DNA of 64,000 nt, taken from positions 159,943,911 through 160,007,910 of the forward strand of contig NC_029516.1 in NCBI RefSeq assembly GCF_001577835.2, in the 5' to 3' direction. How positions within the stretch are numbered: position 1 is the stretch's first letter; each line of letters opens with the position of its first letter. A program made the position numbers and the translations under genes. This stretch comes from Coturnix japonica. Taxonomy: Eukaryota; Chordata; Aves; Galliformes; Phasianidae. Shown here piece by piece: positions 1 through 12,346 of the stretch. The notes beneath the pieces were generated by a model, which was given only the letters and a program-made list of their open reading frames with translations, did no database searches and had not been told where the DNA came from.

Positions 1-2640
1 CGTACTTGTTTCTGGAAGTGTGTGCAACACCCACTCATTTTTCCTCTAAGAAATTTCCACACGCTTCAGTTGTGTGTGGTGACGTTAGTGGCTGGTTTGG
101 TTTTCCCTTCTGATGCTTATTGACTCTAAGAAGCCTCAGTGCTGGAGCGGTTTGGCAGCTGAGCAGAGGAGGTCTGGACATGGGCATGAGGAGTAGGAAG
201 TAAAAATTCTTCTATGGGGTTAAGAAAGAAAAATCACGCTACTCCGTAAAAAGGAAAGCAAGTTGATAATGCACGCGTCAACCTCTCGTTACCCAGTGTC
301 ATCCCACAAGGATTAATAAATGCTGCCCTTCCATCAGTGAGGGGTTGTCTTGGCATTGTGTGATATGGCACAATCACCATGAGGTTTGCTAACTGTATAA
401 TGGAATCTTGTGTTGTCTTTGCAAGTCCAAAGAAGGCAGCAGCTTTGCATGGTGTTCTCCCTTTCGCTCCCCCTCGAAGTCTGTCCCACCGCTCGCTGCT
501 GTGAAGGAGTTCAGTTGGGTTGCTGTTACTTATTGCCGTGGATGTCACAGTTTGGGTTTGTGGCATATTCAGGTCACTTCCAATCTATCACCGTGCTGTT
601 TACCGAATGAAGGGCATCACTACAGACTGTCAAGTGCTGATTTGAAAGGTTCCTCCACAACTGGGTGACAAGTTGGCAAGACATTGGCTTTAGTCTTAGT
701 ACCGCACCAATACCTGTAGTGCTGCTTTGCTCCCACGAGTACTTGTAACAAAGAACCAAAGCCCAGCGCAGCGCTTTGGAGCCTTTAGGAAGACACTGAT
801 GTCCCCTTGTGAGATCAGCGCTCCTGGGGAAGGCTGGCGTTCTGCCGCTGTGAGGACAGACTGTTCCGAAGTACTTTCTGCCTGCTTGTAGGCTGTTATG
901 CACTTTCATGGTTTAACAAACTACTGTTAAAAATGTACTGTAACGTGGACTTTGATAAGCGCACATGTATGTAAACATTTCACTCAGCCTCAGGAAAGCT
1001 GGACAAATTAGATAACCTGTTTTGTATCTTGGTTGTTTGTTACCTACCTGAAGGTGGACAGATAATGTCTAGATGCTATGAGTGTAATTGTTGTGTGAGA
1101 TACCGGTGTGGTCTGTAGGAGGAGGACGGTGTGATTTTAATCTAGGGACTGAGAGAGTGCTGTCCTCTCATTTTTCTGAATCATATATATCCTTATCTGA
1201 ATCGGACCTGCCAAAGCAGTGATGAACCCCCTTTACTGTTCAGGAAAAATATGTTTTCTTTCATAACAGCTTGTTTCTGTTTACTTCCTTCTCCTTAAGA
1301 AGCGTATGTGAAATAAGTATGGAGGTATGTGTAGGACAAACTGTAAAGCCGCCGCTGTACATAATGTCTGCTACTTGACTGCATTTTCTGTTCTACTTTC
1401 ATTTTACTGGTTTTGCTAAATATATTTTATATATTTTCCTTCCTGCTTCTTGTGATGGCAGAGTGATTGCATCTCTTTGGGGGGGGGGGGAGGGAAGAAA
1501 AAATGAATGTGAGAAGGCTCTGGCCACAAAGGTCCATCAAGTTTGGGTGTCATTTTTTAAATGGACGTGTCCCTGTGTGACCTACTGCATGACCCTGTCT
1601 TAGCAGTGGGTTGGACTGGATGACATCCAGCCGTCCTGCCAGCTCCTACAATTCTGTCATCTTCTAAAATCCATTTAAAACATCAATGCCATTCGATTTC
1701 CCCCAAAGTGCTTTTCCATCTGAGGTCTGTAGCCCTCTCTGTGGTCCACAAATTATATGCAAGGGCTCTACAAAGCCTGACAAAAGAGAAGTCATCGTGA
1801 TCACATGCAATATTTGCACCTCCACAAGAGAGAGAATTCAGGAGTCCATAAGTGGGCTGAAAATTCCTTTGTACTATGCTGAAACTCAGAGGGTGACTGA
1901 AAGCTCCCGGAAGGCTGGTGGTACGCTGTGCTGCGGGAGACCAGGTGATGTTCGCTGAGTACACACTGGGCCGTAGAGCACGCTGTGTTCTGCATCTGCA
2001 GTAGGACATCTCAGCACTAAGAGGAAAAGTGCAGAAAGCTTTCACTGCAAAAGGTGATGCATCAGAGATGTGCACATCACCGCTGTGTTTCCAACAAGAC
2101 CACGGGTCTGTGACTGACAGGGCAGGGGTAGATAGCTTAACTTTGGGCACCTTCCTATAGGAAAAAAAAAGCTTAAGAAACAGTAAAACCTATTAATAAA
2201 TATCTTGTAGGGTTCCCATTACTGGTGTTCCCACACTGGTGGCTGGTTTGCTCTCATGTCCCCAGAGAAGTTCTGCAAGATACAATCTGTTTTCCTTTGC
2301 AAAGGATCAATCCCTGCATCTCTGCTTTCCTGCCAGCAACACTTACCAGAGATTCAGGCAGCACCAAGCAGTGTATTTGCTCCAAGCAGCGCCTTATAGC
2401 ACAGCCAAAATGCCGCTGCCCTGCCTGCCCCCAGGCCTGCAGAGCCGTGTGTGGTGGCAGCAGGGCCCGGTGCTCCAGAGAGCCGGACCCATCAGATGTG
2501 GCTGCACGGCCTCCTTTACCTTTCCATTCTTCAATTCTATCAGCCCTTCTTCAGCAGTGCCTTCTGGGCGCATCCAGCTCTCGGGACAGCCATGCGGTTT
2601 TATGAGGAACATCTTTAAGCTGTAGATCGTTTAGCCAAGG
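1..2640. other. Non-coding stretch upstream of EEF1AKMT1, possibly neighbour 3' UTR
   Basis: I see no exon that I recognise here. The stretch is AT-moderate, with a G run at 1479-1490 and one short CR1 tail at 1570-1665. In mammals the next gene beyond EEF1AKMT1 is XPO4, which would read on the plus strand here, so part of this stretch could be its 3' untranslated region. That is inference from gene order only; nothing in the sequence proves it. The open frames between 230 and 910 and between 1680 and 2625 lack recognisable domains. Confidence 0.3.
1570..1665 (+). repeat. CR1 LINE 3' tail fragment
   Basis: The CR1 3' UTR signature is visible: TGTGTGACCTACTGCATGAC, then TTAGCAGTGGGTTGGACTGG and a decayed ATTCTGTCATCTTCT end. 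Only the last 100 or so bases of the element are present, the usual result of 5' truncation in this family. Divergence from the younger copies in this window suggests an old insertion. Confidence 0.75.
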
Positions 2641-3300
2641 TGAGGCTGTTTTAAAGCCCCTTGGAGCACGTCCGCTGCCCAAGTCAGTCCGTCGGCCGGA
2701 TGAAGGCCCATCCCACCTTCCCCTCAGCACACCGGGCCGCATGAGACCACAGGACGACCGCGGGGACGAAAGGCGGGGCCTCCCCTCAGCAAGGGCGGGC
2801 AGGGGCGGGTAAGGGGCGGGCAGAGGCAGCGCCAGGCACCGCCCTCACCCCGCGGAGCCCGGAAGGGGGCGCGCCTCCCTCGGACCACACGGCGCTGCGG
2901 CGGGGCGGTCCCGGGAGCGCCGAGCGATCTGCCGGCCGGTGAGTGCGCGCGGGGCAGAGTGGTGCGACCCGCCGAGTGGTGCGACCCGGCTGGTGGTGCG
3001 GCCGCCGTGGTGCCCGCCCGCCTCCTTCCTGCCCTGAGAGTTGGTGTGGAGCCAGCACTGAGCCGGCGTTCCTCCCGCGGCCCCGTGGGGCCTGTGCGGG
3101 CTGGGGGTGCTCCGAGGCTTTGGGGCCGCGTGGGGGCGGCTGCCCGCGTTGGGCACGTTAATGGGGGTGAGGGGGGGCGGGCGGTGCAGGACGTGGGTTG
3201 TACGTGTGGAGCGGCTCCGTGCGCCTCTCGCAGGCGGCAGTTGTGCCCGGCCGAGCTGTGCAGGCCGCCCGCCCCGCTGCAGCCTGAGCACGAGGGTCTG
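2640..3300. promoter_or_regulatory. EEF1AKMT1: CpG island promoter of EEF1AKMT1 with non-coding exon 1
   Basis: This block is very rich in G+C and CpG, unlike the surrounding sequence. A strong splice donor, GCCGGCCG followed by GTGAGTGCG, lies at 2938/2939 on the plus strand, so an untranslated first exon probably ends at 2938. GGGCGGG boxes at about 2790-2820 fit Sp1-type sites. No TATA box is evident. It is the only CpG island upstream of the EEF1AKMT1 coding exons. The transcription start cannot be fixed from sequence. Confidence 0.7.
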
Positions 3301-3319
3301 AACATGGCTCTGCACGGTG

Positions 3320-4063
3320 TTTTGGTCACAACCCCAGGCAGCCCTACAGGCACGGGGAGGACTGGCTGGAAAGCTGCAAGATGGAAAGGGACCTTGGTCT
3401 GCTGATGGTCAGTCAGCTGAATATGAGCCAGCAGTGTGCACAGGTGGCCAAGAAGGCCAATGGCATCCTGGCTTGTATCAGGAATGGTGTGGTGAGCAGG
3501 TCTAGGGAAGTCATCCTGCCCCTGTACTCGGCATTGGTGAGGCCTCACCTCGAGTACTGTGTTCAGTTTTGGGCATCTCAGTACAGAAAGGACATGGAGG
3601 TGCTGGAGCAGGTCCAGAGAAGGGCAACGAGGCTTGTGAAGGGCTTGGAGAGTATGCCCTATGAGGAGAGGTTGAGGAAGCTGGGGCTGTTTAATCTGGG
3701 GAAGAGGAGGCTGAGGGCAGATCTTATTGATATTCCAGCATCTGAAAGGTGCTCACAGTGAGAGCGGGGCTGGTCTCTTCTCACCTGTGACAGGAGACAG
3801 GACAAGGGGAAATGGCCTCAAGTTGCACAAGTTCAGGTTGGATATCAAGAAACACTTCTTTACAGAAAGGGTTGTTAAGCACTGGAATGGGCTGCCCAGG
3901 GAGGTGGTTGAGTCGCCATCCCTGGATGTGTTTAAAAACCATTTGGATGTGGTGCTCAGGGACGTGATTTAGCAGAGTGTTGTTAGTTAGGGTACAATGG
4001 TCAGGCTGTGGTTGGACTTGATGATCTTTATGGTCTTTTCCAACTTGAGTGATTGTATGATTT
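3320..4063 (+). repeat. CR1 LINE, 5'-truncated, young
   Basis: This is a well-preserved CR1 3' part. The frame at 3381-3761 encodes the C-terminal end of CR1 ORF2, with motifs [34 protein letters not shown] and [20 protein letters not shown]. It is followed by the 3' UTR and the terminal ATTGTATGATTTA. The element begins only about 380 bp downstream of the EEF1AKMT1 non-coding exon, at the edge of the CpG island. It is nearly the same sequence as the CR1 copies at 25925-26367 (opposite strand) and 55355-55738, which marks it as one of the younger insertions here. Confidence 0.93.
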
Positions 4064-6771
4064 AATGAAAAACATACCAGCCAGGAAATGTTGGAATTTT
4101 TAAGAGAAAGAGAGGAAATGCAGCAGAGAACATCCTGAAACCACAATATAGATGAGTGGTCACCTTTATCTGAAGTGCAGCGTACAGCTGCAGTTCCCCC
4201 ATCACAGATGGGTGTGTGAGAATTGGTGACTGAGGGTAGTGAATACAGGGAGGCTCTGCTAAGGGACAGGAGCCAGGGGCTGCAGGGGGAGCAGTCAACG
4301 CACAGCTGTGGAGTGGTGGGATGGTCTGAGAGATGGAGGAGGGGGCACACATGAGATCCTTCCCATGCGAGAAGTGCCTGCACCTACTGGATCCGGTAGC
4401 CATGTTCACTGCAAGAAGAGCTGGCGTTTCATAACCTGGAACTTACTGCTGTGGGCCATTGTAGATCACTTGATGTGTATATAAGGGATACTGGGAAACG
4501 GTCTTTTAGAGAACTGCATTCACAGAATAAATCACTTCAGCCAGAAATGCCCCTCATGGGGAAAGTTTATAGACCAGGAGGAGGCAGAGTGGGTAAGTGT
4601 CACTGCTGCTTACTTGCTGCAGTCTCACTCTTTCCAAGACAGCTGCTTCTGGCTGTCTTCAAGATACTTCAAGAACTGCCAGCATCAACCCTTGTGTGAG
4701 CTAGTGAAGCTTCTCCTCTGAACCTCTTGCTGTGGATGTTAAAGTTCTCCAGGGATCCCAAAATGGAGCTGTTCTTGGCCTGTGGCTGCCCCACGTTCAC
4801 ATCTCCTTCTTGTCCCTCCTTCCTTCCTATGAAACACTAGGAAACCAGTTCCATTTGGTATGCAGGTTTGTCAGGCCTTCTTTTCTGATGTCCCCCGCGC
4901 TGGGATCCCCCTCAGTGGCTGCTTGATGCTACCTGGCAACAGAACCTTGCAGCTGGCTGACGGTGCATGGGGACGGCGTCCCAGATGTGTGGGGAGTTTT
5001 GTTTCACGTTGGGAAGACCCTGTAAAACAGATGCACATGTGGCCTAGCACCTTTCAGTCTCTTCTGGCTGGACCATGAGGATTGTTGTGGTTAGGTTACT
5101 TTGGCTGCTGTACTTAACAAGCTTTGTGCTGTCAGTCACTCTTGTGAAATCTGGCATTCTTGCACATTTGGCAGTGCTCAGGTAACTTGTCAGATCCTTG
5201 AGCAATAGCTGAGCTTTCACTAAATTGCTTTTCAGATTTAAAGCTCTGAATGCTTCTTTCCAAAGGAGAGGTCCTTTCTGTGTCAGGGTACTTTCTGTTT
5301 GGAACAGGAGCGCTCAGAGAAGCTGCTGCTGTGTGTGCCTGCTTGGCTGTGTGCTGCTGGTGGAGACCTGCACCTCGGATCCTCGCATTCAGCAGCTGGA
5401 GCATGAACAGAGCCCCGTGCTTTTCAGGTAGCAGGGCATGTGTCCAGCTTGGGAGTAACTTCTGTCCCCTGATGGAGACTTGTTCACCTCCAGCCAACTC
5501 TCCTGATGCTGTATTGCTGCCCAGATTTTCTTGGCACGTATTTCATACCTCATCTATGACAGGCTCTGTGCCTTATATGCTAACACGGTTGGCTCGGGAA
5601 AAATACTGCTATGTTTTACGCAGTTGCATACTGGTCTTAGATCTATGCTAAGCTAGAATAGTCTTTGTTGAAGTTGCATGTGCATGTTTTATATTCTTGG
5701 TAAGAGGTTGCAGGGCTAACAGCATCCTTCCTCCCCACACAGAGGTTAACAGCACCAGTTGCATTAATATTCCTTGGCCTTCCAGTAGTCCCTCTAGTTA
5801 AGGGACGTTCATTGCAATGAGTAGTGCTGTGGCTCTGGAAGGATCTGGCTGCATCTTCTGTAGTTATGGGGTAAGCAGTGATGCGGACACGCAGCCCCCA
5901 TGTGCCTGACCTAACCGGGTGGGTGCAAGTTCCCAGGCTTCTGCTGTAGGACACAGGCACATCTGTGCACAGGAGCTGTGCTGTATCTCACAGTGCTGCT
6001 TTCCAGATGTCTGTATGTTCCTAACTATGGACGGACCAAATGTATTGGGGCACAGAAAGTCTATGAAAGCCCTTAGGAATTTTTGAGTGAGTTAATTTTT
6101 CCACAGTGTTCCTTCTGACTTTAGTTTGTCTCAGTTTCAGGGCTTGGCTGTGTAAAATTGGAGTTTTCATACATGAGAGCTGGGAACCAGCACTAAGTTG
6201 TGCACTATTGCCCTGTAGACGAGGCAGTGGAATCTTCTGTGCTGCTTTTTCATTGTGTTATTTGTTTTATAAGAGCTCTCGCACAGACACATCCACCTGA
6301 ACAGCTCAGCAGGAGCTCAGCTGTGCATGGACAGGGCTCTGCAGGCACCTTCCCCTGCCCTGCGAGCTGTAGTGTGTGTAGTGTAGGCTGTAGTGTGTGG
6401 TGTTGGTTCACTCCCTCTGCTCATTCAGTGGGTCGGGCTGCCCCTTTGGAGGCCGGCAGCATTCACATAACAGTAAATCACACTTGACACATTGCTAGCT
6501 TTAAACTTTGTATTCCTGTTGATGGGTTTCCTCTGCTTTGTCCCATCCTTCCTCAACTTTCAGGGCTGTTTTTGGACTTGAGAGCAGTGGTGTGTGGGAG
6601 GGCTGCGGAGGGTTTCAAGTAGTAGCACCTCCTGCTCACTTGAAGCCAAAGGAATTTACAAGTCTTGTTCCCATAAACTCACTGTAATAGTTTTATAATG
6701 TAGTTCATGTGCATAAAAATGTCTTCATACTGATGATTTAAGTCAGTCAATGTAGACAACGTATGTTAGTT

Positions 6772-6908
6772 CATCCAGGCTGGATGTGGCTCTGGGCAGC
6801 CTGGTCTGATAGTTGGTGGCCCTGCACATAGCGGGGGGTTGCAACCAGGTGATCATTGTGGTCCTTTTCAAGCCAGGCCATTCTATGACTCTATGATTAC
6901 TATGATTC
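6772..6908 (+). repeat. CR1 LINE 3' end
   Basis: It carries the CR1 tail features TGGCTCTGGGCAGCCTGGTC, the GGGGGGTTGCAACCAGGTGATC motif and the terminal CCATTCTATGACTCTATGAT repeat. It is a short 5'-truncated copy inside EEF1AKMT1 intron 1, on the same strand as the gene. Confidence 0.88.
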
Positions 6909-8539
6909 AGAAAAGTGTTTTGAGTTTTGGAAGTGTTCTGAATTACATGGACCTCGTGATACTTCTGCCATGTGTTCCGAGTTACCTTTCCTTGCAGCCT
7001 CACAGTTAATTGCTGCTCAATTCCTGAAGCTTTACTGTGCAAACCGAAAGGACAATCGCTAAAAGGAGCTGAAATAACGTGTGTAGAAAAAAGATGCCTC
7101 TGCTTGCATGCCTGCCCTTGCACCAAAACAAGGGATCTTAGCTTCTGTCGGTGGGGATTTCATTTCATGTGCATAGATTTGGTCTTTGCAAAGGCCCGGA
7201 TGGACTCATTGAGCATAAAGTCAACATTTCAGCTTCTGACTTAAGAATTGCAAATTTTCATCTCTTTTGGCTTCTTAGCATCAGAGCATAGACATGTGCT
7301 TGCCTTAGGGATAACAAAACCAGATTTCTGTGTGTGTGACATGCTTAATTAAAGAGAAGGTATGAGATGAAAAGTAATTTGTAACATCTGTCCCAACAAA
7401 AGATGTTCTTGTACAGGGCCACAATGGGTGTTAGCAGTGTGCGGTGTCAAGAAGTAGGAACAGAACGGACCGTTGTGTTGTTACCAGGTGGCCTGGATCC
7501 AGGATTTCCCCCTGCACAGGGCAGGCGATGGGCTCCGTGTCGCAGCACCCTGCATTGCTGTGCCCTGTGCCGCCAGACCAGCACAGCAGTTGCTGTAGTG
7601 CGGTGTTGAGCTGGGGAGTATTTCAGCAAGCAGCAAGAAACTGAGTTGTAGGAGATGTCCTGAAAGCTCTGCACAGCACGGAGGAAAGAGCAAAGCAGGA
7701 AGGTCGTGAGCACTGCAGCCTTCACTGCAGCCAAGGGTGGAAGAAATGTTACGCAGCTGTAGTTCAGGTGCAGCTTGTCACCCTCGCTCCACGAGGTGAC
7801 GGTGCCCCTTCTGGGAAGGACAGAAGGCAGCAATGCTCGGCTCCGGCCCATGGTGAGCAGCGTGGTGGTGGCACCTGGCTAACAAACGTCCAGCAGTGGC
7901 TCTGCTTGGCTGCTTGTACCTCGTCCTTCTGACATGAGCTCTGTCTGTGTTCCTGGGCACACAAAGCATCCTCTTGAGCGTCTCTTCTGCTTCAGGTCTG
8001 TAGCACACAGAGGAGTCTTGTTGCAGTGTGGGAGGTGAAGCCGGGTGATCCTCTAACACTGCTTTATTCATTTGCAGTCAAAATTGTGACTTTACAGCAT
8101 GGCAAGAAATGATTGGCAGCCATCGCCGTGTCTAGGAGGGAAGGGTAAATATGCCAAAGAATTTGCAAAATCCATTAAAGCTTTTGGGTTTTTTTCCACA
8201 AGCTGATATGAAAGTGGTGTCTGGATGCAGGCTACACAAGGTGTCATGACAACATCCCTATAGAAGTACAAGCTACTTCTGTGCTGTGCAGAAAGGAAAC
8301 AGCTCCTGTGTTCTCTCTGGAGACACGCTCTTTCCATTCTGCCTCTGCCTGGTTTAAAGCTGCCAAGCAGAGGGAGCACACTGTGCCCTGCAGGAGGTTT
8401 TCCCAGTTAGGTGTCAGACTGAGCCCGTGGTGTCAGGAATGTTGTTTGTTTTTGCCTCAGGCAAGCAGGCTGTTATTAAAAGCTTCCACCATTGAAAAGG
8501 GTTAATACATTTTTTTCCCTCTGGGCAATGTCTAGGAAA

Positions 8540-8689
8540 ATGGATGATGATGATGACGACGTTCCCCAGCTTTCATCCCATACGTTGGCTGCCCTCCAGG
8601 AGTTCTATTTGGAACAGCAGCAGAGAGAGGGCATGAAGACCTCCCAAGGGTTTAATCAATATTCTGTTGGCTCAATAGAAGAAGACTGG
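8540..8689 (+). CDS. EEF1AKMT1: EEF1AKMT1 coding exon 1 (residues 1-50)
   Basis: A GAT/GAC run encodes six aspartates after the start codon, followed by [20 protein letters not shown]. It ends in SIEEDW at the donor GTAAGAAATA with phase 0. The upstream open frame reaches 8492, but only the ATGs at 8528 and 8540 are usable. Confidence 0.93.
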
Positions 8690-11600
8690 GTAAGAAATAA
8701 CCTGCAGCGAATGAGGCACGCTGGTTTCACCAAGCTTTCTGTTGTGGGTAGGTGATAAGAAGATGAACACTCAAGATGTTCCTAGAGCGGCCAGGCTGTT
8801 TGTGGATGTTAATGCTGTAGGGTTATTCACTTTAAAATTAAGTCAGGTAAATTACATGAAGAAAGGGAATAAAGTTCCCAACAGAATCATCTGTGCCCTC
8901 TGCAGACTGGGCTCCAGCCTGTGTGTGAGGGTAGTGAAGATTCTTCCCTGGGTTTCAGACAATAATGTATAACAAGAAGGAATGTTCTGAGCTGACTTTT
9001 GTCTCTGAGTTTGTTTTTTTTTACTCTTTCTGATCTCATTTAGTTCTTAAATCCTTTATTTCCTTCTATATTGGCATTTTCCAAGTTTTCTGTTTTTGTT
9101 TTTTTTTTCCTTTTCCACTGAAGTAACTCAATTTAAGCATGTGTTTATTTTGCACTTCAGCATGCTGGGTTTGAACTAACCCTGCCAATGATTGGTTCTC
9201 CTGCTACCATAGGTAAGTGCTTTAGCAAACACACAGTGTGAGCTGCCTGCTGTTTGTCCTTGGTTTTCAGAAGTAAAAAGCTTCTCCAGAAAATGACGCC
9301 TTTGTAGTTTGTGAGCCAAGACGTTGCAGTGGATTTGGGTTTTCTTCAGACAGGCTCTCAACCCAATAGCGCATAACACAGTCAGAAGATACAATGTTGC
9401 TTATAATTGTGCATTGTTTTTCTCAGCAACTGAGCCAGTTTTGGTACAGTGATGAGACGGCAGCATGCCTGGCTAATGAAGCGATTGTGGCAGCAGGAAA
9501 AGGTGGCAGGTAGGACTTGATAGCTACCTTGTAGGTTTAATGTGTCTTTTCTGTAATTGTTCCGTGAATCACAGAATCATAGAATCACAAGGTTGGAATG
9601 GACCTAGAAGATCATCCAGACCACCCTCCTCCCATCACCATTGCTACCACAAGCCACAAAACCAGATCTCACAGCTCCTCAGTCAGACACCTCTTGAGCA
9701 CTGCCAGGGATGGCAACTCCAGCACCTCGCTGGGCAGCCATTCCAGTGCCTGACCACTCTCTGAGAGAAAGAGTGTTGCTTTTTTCTTTCCCATTTGTGC
9801 AGAGAGCATGCAGTGTAATTCATTACTTTTTGTACCTCATCTCTCTTTGATGGCGCTGTTGCAGAAATGCCTCGCCATTTCTTAATCGGTGGTTCCCAGT
9901 GAATTTGTTCTGAATTGCAGTGAGTGTTGCAAGCTCTGCCGTACAGAATCATAGAATCCATAGAGCTGGAAGGGACCCTTAAAGGCCATCTGATCCAACC
10001 CCATGCCATGAGCAGGGACACCTACAGCTCCATCAGGTGCTCAGAGCCCCATCCAGCCTGACCTTGAGTGTCTATAGGGTTGGGGCATCCACCGTCTCTC
10101 TGGGTAACCTGTGCCAGTAACAGAAATTTACTATGGATCTTCTTTCCTTTCCCCCCCCCCCACCCCTGAGAAACACAACGAGCTCCAGAGCACATTAATG
10201 ACTTCTTATTCTTTTTTCTATTTTCATACACTTCTGCAGAACAGATGGGAAAACTTTTCCCTCTTAGTTCTGCAAGGATTTTCATTTGAAAATTGGATTC
10301 TCTGGTATATTTCATTGCTGCTGCGAAATAAGCTTTTCACCCTAGTTATGTACATTACCCTGGGTGAATGTTTAAGATGTTTTCCCACAGCAGCCCTGAG
10401 AACTTACAGAATTGTCTTTGTTGTAATTATTTTTGTTGCCTTATGAAATCAGCCTTTTAATATTTTACATGTCTTTTTCCAGGATAGCCTGTGTCAGTGC
10501 GCCAAGTGTGTACCAGAAGCTGAGAGAACAGGGTGGCACAGATTTTTCCGTGTGTATCCTGGAGTATGACAGAAGGTTTTCTGTGTATGGAGAAGAATTT
10601 ATCTTCTATGATTACAACGACCCTTTGAACTTACCTGGACATCTCCTGCCGCACAGTTTTGACATTGTAGTAGCAGATCCACCCTATCTGTCCGAGGAGT
10701 GTCTTCAAAAAACTGCACAGACCATCAAATACTTAACAAAAGGAAAGATTCTGCTTTGCACAGGTATCATTAATAGAAACATGTAGCTCACTGGTAAGCT
10801 GCTCTTCTTCTGTCTCAAAAGGCACACGTACTTGAGTGAGAAAAGTCCCAAATCAGCAATACTAGTTCATGTAATTCTAGGAAGAATATATGATCAGAAG
10901 AGGGTAAGCTCATACTGGTATGCTTTAGTTCTGTGTTTGTTTCTCGTTATGTGTATTTCAATAGTTACAATCTGCCTTTTTCTTACTGCATTATGAGTTT
11001 TACGAAGTTACAGAAGAGCTGATATCATCACCCTGCAAAGTTCCAAAGTATTTGTTTCTTGTGAAAGAGGCGTTCTGTGAATTGTGATGCCTGAAATTCT
11101 GGCTGTGACAGACAGAGGTGCGACCTGCTGCTGGATGCTGGATCCTGAGCATGTCTGCAAATGCTGATTGTAGCAAAACCTAAGGTGAACTGAATAGAAA
11201 GACAAGCAGGTAGCATGGCCTTTGCTTGGCAAAGTGAAGGTTTCAGCTACTTCTTCAAAAGAAGAATGAAAAAAAAGACAACTATTTTCTTTTTCTTTTC
11301 CATATCACCTGCTCCTCACTGGTAAATACAGCAATTGCAGCGTGAACAAACGCTGGAGAATTCCACCATTGGTTCAAATAATTGTTTCTTAGGCATTGAA
11401 ATGCAGCAGGAAGAGTTAAAAATTGGTGGTTACAGCAGTGAAACCAGAAGACTTACTGAGTGCATTTGTAGGGCCTTCTTCATGAAGATGCACTCGATAG
11501 CTTTAAGAAGCTACAAGCATCTGCCTGGGTTATGGTGGTTCTCAAAGCTGTAACCTTACAGTGAGACATCTGAAGGCATTCAAGAAACTTCTGCAAAACA

Positions 11601-12346
11601 AAAACCAAAGGACAAAAACCCTCTGTACGTACAATTCTGGGCAGTCAACCAAGTAGGCAAAATAGGGAAAAATGAAAATAACATGTGGACGTAGAAAGTC
11701 TCCTCCTTTGTTTAATTGTAAAAGACAGTCATGCATAAAAATAGCTCTGAGATTTTTTTTCCCCCCCTAAAATGGACGAGTGGGCCCTCGGTTTACACCA
11801 TTTGACAAATACTCCTCAAGGGAACGATTTCTCAGCTTGGCGCCATAAATATCACACTGTGGTTTACTTAAATCAAAAAGTATATGTAATCTGTTTGCAT
11901 TTCCCATGCTCCTCACCATGAAATTTCTCTGCCACGTAGCAGTAAGATGGAGTTTACATTTCTCTTCTCTGTGAAAGGGGCACCCATCTCAGCCCTCTGC
12001 CGATTTTCAACAAACTGAGGATGTTCTTCCATTCTTTCATGCTTAAATAGCTCAAAACTTCTGTTGTTGAAGAGACAGTTAACAAAATGACAGTGCAGCT
12101 GCTTTAAGTCTGTCCCCTAAAGAAAATAAAGAGGCAGACAATTGGGAGGAGCTGATAAAAAGTCCAAACGTTCTGATATCGTTGCTGTTTTCTCACCAAC
12201 TACCATTTTTTGCTGCAGGTGCAATCATGGAGGAACAGGCAGCAAAGCATCTTGGTGTGAAGATGTGCAAGTTCATTCCAAAACACTCTCGAAATTTAGC
12301 TAATGAATTTCGATGTTATGTTAACTACGCTTCTGGGCTGGACTGA
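8540..12346 (+). CDS. EEF1AKMT1: EEF1A lysine methyltransferase 1 (four coding exons)
   Basis: This is the S-adenosylmethionine-dependent methyltransferase that modifies a lysine of elongation factor eEF1A in the cytoplasm; it was formerly called N6AMT2. Coding exons are 8540-8689, 9427-9509, 10483-10763 and 12219-12346. All have GT-AG borders and compatible phases, and they join into 213 residues, against 214 for human as I recall it. Seen directly: an acidic N-terminus [12 protein letters not shown], a conserved [13 protein letters not shown] helix, the segment [12 protein letters not shown], and the catalytic DPPY at residues 143-146 in the context [14 protein letters not shown]. It ends in [14 protein letters not shown]. 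The start at 8540 has a strong context (A at -3, G at +4). An in-frame ATG at 8528 would add MSRK if exon 2 begins at 8461 rather than 8536. It converges with IL17D. Confidence 0.95.
9427..9509 (+). CDS. EEF1AKMT1: EEF1AKMT1 coding exon 2 (residues 51-77)
   Basis: The acceptor is TTTTTCTCAG. The exon reads [20 protein letters not shown] and continues VAAGKGG before breaking after AG of an Arg codon at donor GTAGGACT. This is the start of the methyltransferase fold. It is too short to stand out as an open frame. Confidence 0.93.
9566..9775 (-). repeat. CR1 LINE, minus strand
   Basis: On the plus strand it starts with the reverse complement of the CR1 tail (GAATCACAGAATCATAGAAT). It continues with GGTTGGAATGGACCTAGAAG and the ATCCAGACCACCCTCC motif. 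It lies in an EEF1AKMT1 intron, antisense to the gene. Confidence 0.9.
9942..10122 (-). repeat. CR1 LINE, minus strand
   Basis: The reversed CR1 tail CAGAATCATAGAATCCATAG is followed by GAGCTGGAAGGGACCCTTAA and ATCTGATCCAACCCCATGCC. This sequence subtype differs from the CR1 170 bp to its left, so the two are separate insertions. Confidence 0.9.
10483..10763 (+). CDS. EEF1AKMT1: EEF1AKMT1 coding exon 3 (residues 78-171), catalytic core
   Basis: The acceptor is TCTTTTTCCAG. The exon encodes [16 protein letters not shown], the segment [18 protein letters not shown], and [17 protein letters not shown] with the DPPY catalytic and AdoMet-site motif. It ends in KGKILLCT plus one base at donor GTATCATT. 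It is the longest exon and holds the active site. Confidence 0.95.
12219..12346 (+). CDS. EEF1AKMT1: EEF1AKMT1 coding exon 4 (residues 172-213 and stop)
   Basis: The acceptor is TTTTTTGCTGCAG. The exon reads [18 protein letters not shown], then [20 protein letters not shown] and GLD, with TGA at 12344-12346. It matches the conserved C-terminus of the family. Confidence 0.95.

Larger units (their letters stand above)
2939..8535 (+). other. EEF1AKMT1: EEF1AKMT1 intron 1
   Basis: About 5.6 kb of non-coding sequence lies between the inferred non-coding exon and the first coding exon. It holds CR1 copies at 3320-4063 and 6772-6908, and I recognise nothing else. The 3' boundary is uncertain. One acceptor candidate is the TTGTTTTTGCCTCAG ending at 8460; the other is the CTAG ending at 8535. 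Confidence 0.55.

Noticed and set aside
2724-3548. 274-codon minus-strand open frame across the EEF1AKMT1 CpG island
   Set aside because: Low-complexity Pro/Arg/Ala composition typical of CpG islands, and it runs into a CR1 element; no conserved motif.
3381-3761. 126-codon protein resembling a reverse-transcriptase C-terminus as a host gene
   Set aside because: It is CR1 ORF2 sequence inside an ordinary repeat copy, not a host gene. The same holds for the frames at 25899-26462, 56015-56260, 58683-58958 and 60890-61216.
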